Origin: Coemansia sp. RSA 1804 | Lineage: Eukaryota > Kickxellomycota > Kickxellomycetes > Kickxellales > Kickxellaceae | Direction of reading: 5' to 3' | DNA: 10,607 nucleotides | Assembly (NCBI GenBank): GCA_027578815.1 | Contig: JANBTH010000854.1 | Span: 1 to 10,607, forward strand | Shown: positions 7,788 to 10,607 of the stretch, piece after piece | Layout: each line of letters starts with the position of its first letter | How positions within the stretch are numbered: the stretch's first letter is position 1 | Notes under the pieces: model-generated | The model's database searches: none | What the model was told of the DNA's origin: nothing | The model's input: only the letters and a program-made list of their open reading frames with translations | Program-made: the position numbers and the translations under genes

Positions 7788-8220
7788 GCAGCTGGGGTTG
7801 CCGTTGTTTTTGGAATTGGCTGGCAGGAGCAGACTGGGAGATATGATATCCTCCTTTTCCTAGCCTCTTTCATGCCACCACAGCCGGACAGAAAGCGACA
7901 TGGAAAGGTCGAACGCCAGAGGTTTGATATACGATGCGGCTGAATAAGCAGGAATACAAGCAGAAGTGGGAAACTTGTATTGCGGTAGCTGAAAATTCGG
8001 CGTGGCATTTCTGACACTGGAAAGGGGGTGGTTATTGTTGTTTCCGTTGTTTCTGGTGTTTTTGTTGATGTTTTTTGTTTGTGAGCAGAGCGCTTCTTTA
8101 TGCCTTTATGGCTCATGCTAGCGCCAAAAAAAATCAGGTTTGTTGTTTTGCTGGCTGGAAAATAGGGAAATGAGCCAGTCAGCCAGCCAAGCATCGTTTT
8201 CAGGCCAGCTCTGAAAGATG

Positions 8221-9227
8221 CGAATCCTCCTCCCTCTCTCTCTTTCTTTTTCTTCTTCCTCTTGCTTGTACGCATAGGACATTTATTGCACTATCGATAT
8301 CCCCTTTCTATTTTCTTACTGTCTTCTATTAGTTTATCCACGCATACACGCTACTACTGCCTATTCGCCATCAATTCTCCAGATTCCTGGACCACCAGTT
8401 TAACAGCCATTAATCCTTGCGTGGCCAGCAGACCTGTGCGTTGCCCTGGCGCCCATCCATCTGCATTGCTCATTCATTACCACCCACCGCACTTGTCTGC
8501 CTGCCTGCTTGTTTTGCTTTTGCTGCGTTTTCTGCTGCACAGCTGCTTGTAGTCATAGTCATAGCATCTTATTCTTATCAGTCCGGACCGTTTAGTGCCT
8601 GCTGGCTGTGCGCACGATACAATCCCTCGCTTCTGCCGCCGCCGCCGCCGCCCCCCAAAAAAAGGACAGAGACCTGGCATCGTAGCTGGCAAACCCACCC
8701 ATTGGCATCATTTCCCCCCAATATTTTCGCACTCCGCCTAAGCCGAAGCCAAACGCAAACAGGCTTTATTTTTCTTCAGAAAAACGCGGGCGCGCCATTT
8801 CTCTGTATCGCTCTGTGGTTTGCTTTCCCGAAATAGCATTCTTTGGGGGAGGCTGTGTCAAATAAAAAAGGGGAAGTGACAACAAATCCAAGCGACAACA
8901 GCAACAGCATCAGCAACACTGATTTTTCGCTGCTGATTGCCTGGATTGTTTGCGCCAGGAGTCTGCATACACATTTGCACATATTCGGTCCTGGAAGCCA
9001 GTGGCAGCCGCGTATTATCGGCTGACTCGTAGAACGGTCTCGGCTCCATCTCTATTTTTAAACGGGCGAACAATCGCGCCTTCGGCAGCAGAGCAGACCG
9101 CAGCGCCCCGCCTCTCCTCACGCCTCTGCACATCTCCAGCGTGGGGCAGCAACAGCAACAGGAGCAGCAACACCCAGCCTCGCGCAAGGAACAATTCCTG
9201 CGGAGCATCAACATAGTATCACCATCC
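8221..9227 (+). promoter_or_regulatory. ATG-free 1-kb region, probable long 5' leader
   Basis: The + strand contains no ATG between 8221 and 9227, although its reverse complement CAT occurs about 28 times in the same stretch. The last upstream ATG is at 8218 and the next is the proposed start codon at 9228. Strand-specific loss of ATG over such a length is what selection for ribosome scanning through a long leader would leave. The stretch opens with a T/C tract (8224-8266) of the kind found near fungal transcription starts, and contains a (GCC)6 run at 8635-8652. No donor matching GTAAGT or GTATGT is visible, though weaker ones could exist. Confidence 0.65.
8635..8656 (+). repeat. (GCC)6 run followed by a C tract
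   Basis: Six GCC units run into CCCC and then an A tract (8657-8663). It lies within the ATG-free leader, so it is probably non-coding and could add local RNA structure. Confidence 0.85.
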
Positions 9228-10607
9228 ATGTCGGTGGACATGCAGTCAATACCCAAGCGGGTGGCCAGCATCAAGGACGAGGTGCCCAAGCAGCGCAAGC
9301 GCTCGCGCACCGGCGGAAGCAAGGACCTGTATGACGGGCACTCGCAGGACGTGATGCTTGCCAAGACGCTGATTGATCCGGATCACCAGTGCTCGGTCAC
9401 CACAGTCAAGGCCTACGTCACGCACGTGTGCGCGTGGTTCCGGTTCTGCCGCACGCTGCACGACCCGAACTACACGCTGGTCAGCGAAGAGAAGCTGTCC
9501 GGGTTTCTGACGTGGGCGACGCAGACGCCGCGGCTGCCGTGCAAGACCGGCGCGGCAGGCGGCACCGGCGGCGCTGGCACGGGCGGGTCCATGTCGTACC
9601 AGTCGGCGCGCCGCTACGTCGAGGGCGGCATTCTGGCGCTATGGCGCCGCTACCGGAAGGCGGACGAGGAGAACCCGCTGCATGCGCTCAGCTACCTCAA
9701 CACCAAGTACGCTATCCGCGAGGCCACGGCGGGCGAGCGGCCGCGCAGCCAGCCGGAGCACAGCTACGCGGCGCTGGCAATCTCGCAGGAGGAAGAGGAT
9801 GCGCTGGTGCGCACACTGCTGGGCGAGTGCAACGACATTAGCAGCGGCGCCAGCATCCGCGCATGGGCGTACTACTGTCTAGGCGCGGCTACGTGGATTC
9901 CGGGCGCCCGACGCCTGCATCTGCGTCTGGAGTCGCTGACGATGGCGCTGCGCACCGACGCACGGCTGGTGGAGCACACGACGATTCCGTTCCTGGAGTT
10001 CCGCGTCAGCCCGGACCCCGCAGCGCCGACGGCGCGGTTTGCGGAAGTGTCGGTCGCGCGGCATGTGTCGCCGCTGTCGTGTGCGTGGTTTGCGATAGCG
10101 CTGCTCGTGTTCCAGCAGTGGCAGGCGCAGCCGTCGGCGATGGCGGCGGCGTCGCTGTACGACATCGGCACTTGGCTGCGGCAGCCGCTGTTTCTGGCCG
10201 ACGCTGATGACTCGCGTGCGTTTGTGCCGGACGAGACGCGCGTGCGCATGGTGCTGGACGAGATCTCGCCGGTGCTGGCACGCGCGGCGGCGCGGCTGAA
10301 GACGACCGGCGACTCGCACATCATCCGGCGCCGCGACAAGATGATGGCCGAGGCGCTTGGGCTGTCGGCGCCGCAGGTGGTGCGGCTGGAGCGCTGGCGA
10401 GTGCACCATCGCCGCGCGGGCGTGACACGCCAGCAGACGTTCTTTGACCTGGCGCTGGTGCTGAGCGGCCAGAACCCGCCGCCGCCGCATGCCGATGCGC
10501 CGCACGCCTTCCGCTCGCCGCCACGCACCCGTCTGCAGGTGCCCGACCATCTGCTGGCGCAGGTCTTCCCGTGGCTGGACGACGGCGCGGGAGCGTCGGC
10601 GACATCG
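9228..10607 (+). CDS. Ndc10/GCR1-like, recombinase-fold DNA-binding protein, 3' partial
   Basis: An uninterrupted frame of 460 codons runs off the right edge. A basic PKQRKRSR (20-27) may be an NLS. Residues 55-98 resemble the SAM-like core-binding part of fungal tyrosine recombinases ('TTVKAYVTHVCAWFRFC', then 'LVSEEKLSGFLTWA'). A Gly/Ala/Thr insertion (108-120) precedes 'ARRYVEGGILALWRRYRK' (127-144). Later come RHVSPLSCAWFAIAL (278-292), 'SLYDIGTWLRQPLF' (309-322, compare the WYDI block of Ndc10-like proteins), 'SHIIRRRDKMMAEALGLS' (363-380) with an H-x-x-R (H364, R367), and RLERW (386-390). The order is that of the Ndc10/GCR1_C/Crypton group. No tyrosine is found where the nucleophile is expected, after RLERW (residues 391-406), and the first catalytic Arg looks replaced (Pro225 region), so a DNA-binding, non-recombining role is inferred. 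The ATG at 9228 is the first in over 1 kb. Codons are almost all G/C-ending, unlike the neighbouring genes. Alternative: an uncharacterised fungal transcription factor. Confidence 0.65.
   Translation, partial: MSVDMQSIPKRVASIKDEVPKQRKRSRTGGSKDLYDGHSQDVMLAKTLIDPDHQCSVTTVKAYVTHVCAWFRFCRTLHDPNYTLVSEEKLSGFLTWATQTPRLPCKTGAAGGTGGAGTGGSMSYQSARRYVEGGILALWRRYRKADEENPLHALSYLNTKYAIREATAGERPRSQPEHSYAALAISQEEEDALVRTLLGECNDISSGASIRAWAYYCLGAATWIPGARRLHLRLESLTMALRTDARLVEHTTIPFLEFRVSPDPAAPTARFAEVSVARHVSPLSCAWFAIALLVFQQWQAQPSAMAAASLYDIGTWLRQPLFLADADDSRAFVPDETRVRMVLDEISPVLARAAARLKTTGDSHIIRRRDKMMAEALGLSAPQVVRLERWRVHHRRAGVTRQQTFFDLALVLSGQNPPPPHADAPHAFRSPPRTRLQVPDHLLAQVFPWLDDGAGASATS

Larger units (their letters stand above)
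6467..8220. other. Gene-free stretch with simple repeats
   Basis: About 1.75 kb holds no reading frame I can support. The longest minus-strand frames (6719-7243, 174 codons; 7718-8275, 185 codons) are Cys/His- or Lys/Thr/Pro-rich translations of low-complexity DNA with no domain. Visible contents: GTA-type triplets at about 6521-6537, a palindrome at 6500-6511, the duplicated element at 6626-6704, a T/A-rich run at about 7260-7352, AAC and CAG triplets at 7387-7458, GGTGTT repeats at 7764-7787 and TTG-rich sequence at 8031-8080. It may hold distal promoter of the last gene. Confidence 0.6.

Noticed and set aside
8150..8187. GCTGGCTG / CAGCCAGC inverted repeat with a 22-nt loop
   Set aside because: Only 8 bp in a simple GGCT-rich context; too weak and low-complexity to call.
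7718..8275. 185-codon open frame on the minus strand ending in Thr-Pro and Cys runs
   Set aside because: The N-terminal Lys/Arg run and the Thr-Pro tail are simply the reverse of the CT tract at 8224-8266 and the GGTGTT repeat at 7764-7787; the middle resembles nothing known.
8950..9216. 88-codon + strand frame just upstream of 9228, as a possible first exon
   Set aside because: It begins at TTG, is out of frame with the last CDS, and contains no ATG.
8858..9364. 168-codon minus-strand frame over the leader and start of the last gene
   Set aside because: The Cys run comes from CAG/CAA repeats read backwards; no domain, and it overlaps the supported + strand gene.
9872..10550. 218- and 223-codon minus-strand frames under the last gene
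   Set aside because: Arg/Ala-rich shadows expected in very GC-rich DNA where stops are rare; the + strand frame has sensible domain order.
1..10607. tRNA, rRNA, CRISPR array or intact transposon
   Set aside because: No tRNA T-loop/acceptor pattern, no rRNA-like block, no spaced direct repeats, and no terminal repeats with a transposase. The last gene is recombinase-like only by inferred fold and no element ends are visible.

Overview
The window looks like nuclear DNA of a fungus. The supporting signs are a Vac8-type armadillo protein, a Pcs60-type acyl/oxalyl-CoA synthetase, an SPF45-type splicing factor, compact mostly intronless genes, CT-rich leaders, and an intron with GTAAGT, TACTAAC and TAG signals. 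Loss of the G-patch in the SPF45 protein and an Ndc10/GCR1-like (Crypton-type tyrosine-recombinase fold) gene would fit an early-diverging lineage such as Kickxellomycotina. That placement is a guess and nothing here proves it. All supported genes lie on the + strand.

Layout. Positions 3-1811 hold the Vac8 homologue, cut at the left edge, with an (AGC)11 run near its 3' end. Positions 1812-2467 are its 3' flank and the promoter of the next gene. Positions 2468-4024 hold the Pcs60/AAE3-type CoA ligase. After 81 bp comes the SPF45/RBM17-like gene (4106-5116), which is in the same reading frame as the ligase with no stop between them except the ligase's own TAG. Positions 5117-6054 hold a 3' flank, a CT-rich leader and a clear 5'-UTR intron (5885-6012) ahead of a small single-pass membrane protein of unknown family (6055-6375). 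Positions 6376-8220 contain no supportable gene but do contain a degenerate duplicated element with a strong hairpin (6626-6704) and microsatellite-like tracts. Positions 8221-9227 contain no ATG on the + strand and read as a very long 5' leader. From 9228 to the right edge there is an open, very GC-rich coding region for a protein I assign tentatively to the Ndc10/GCR1/Crypton tyrosine-recombinase fold, apparently without the nucleophilic tyrosine.

The genes do not form a pathway. Vac8 acts at the vacuole membrane, the CoA ligase in oxalate or acyl-CoA metabolism, SPF45 in pre-mRNA splicing, the small protein in an undetermined membrane, and the last gene probably in DNA binding. The most useful observations are the ATG-free 1 kb leader, the recombinase-like gene with composition unlike its neighbours, the SPF45 homologue without a G-patch, the Pcs60 homologue without a peroxisomal C-terminus, and the tight in-frame ligase-SPF45 pair. 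I found no CRISPR array, rRNA or tRNA, no complete transposon, and nothing that amounts to a new multi-gene system.
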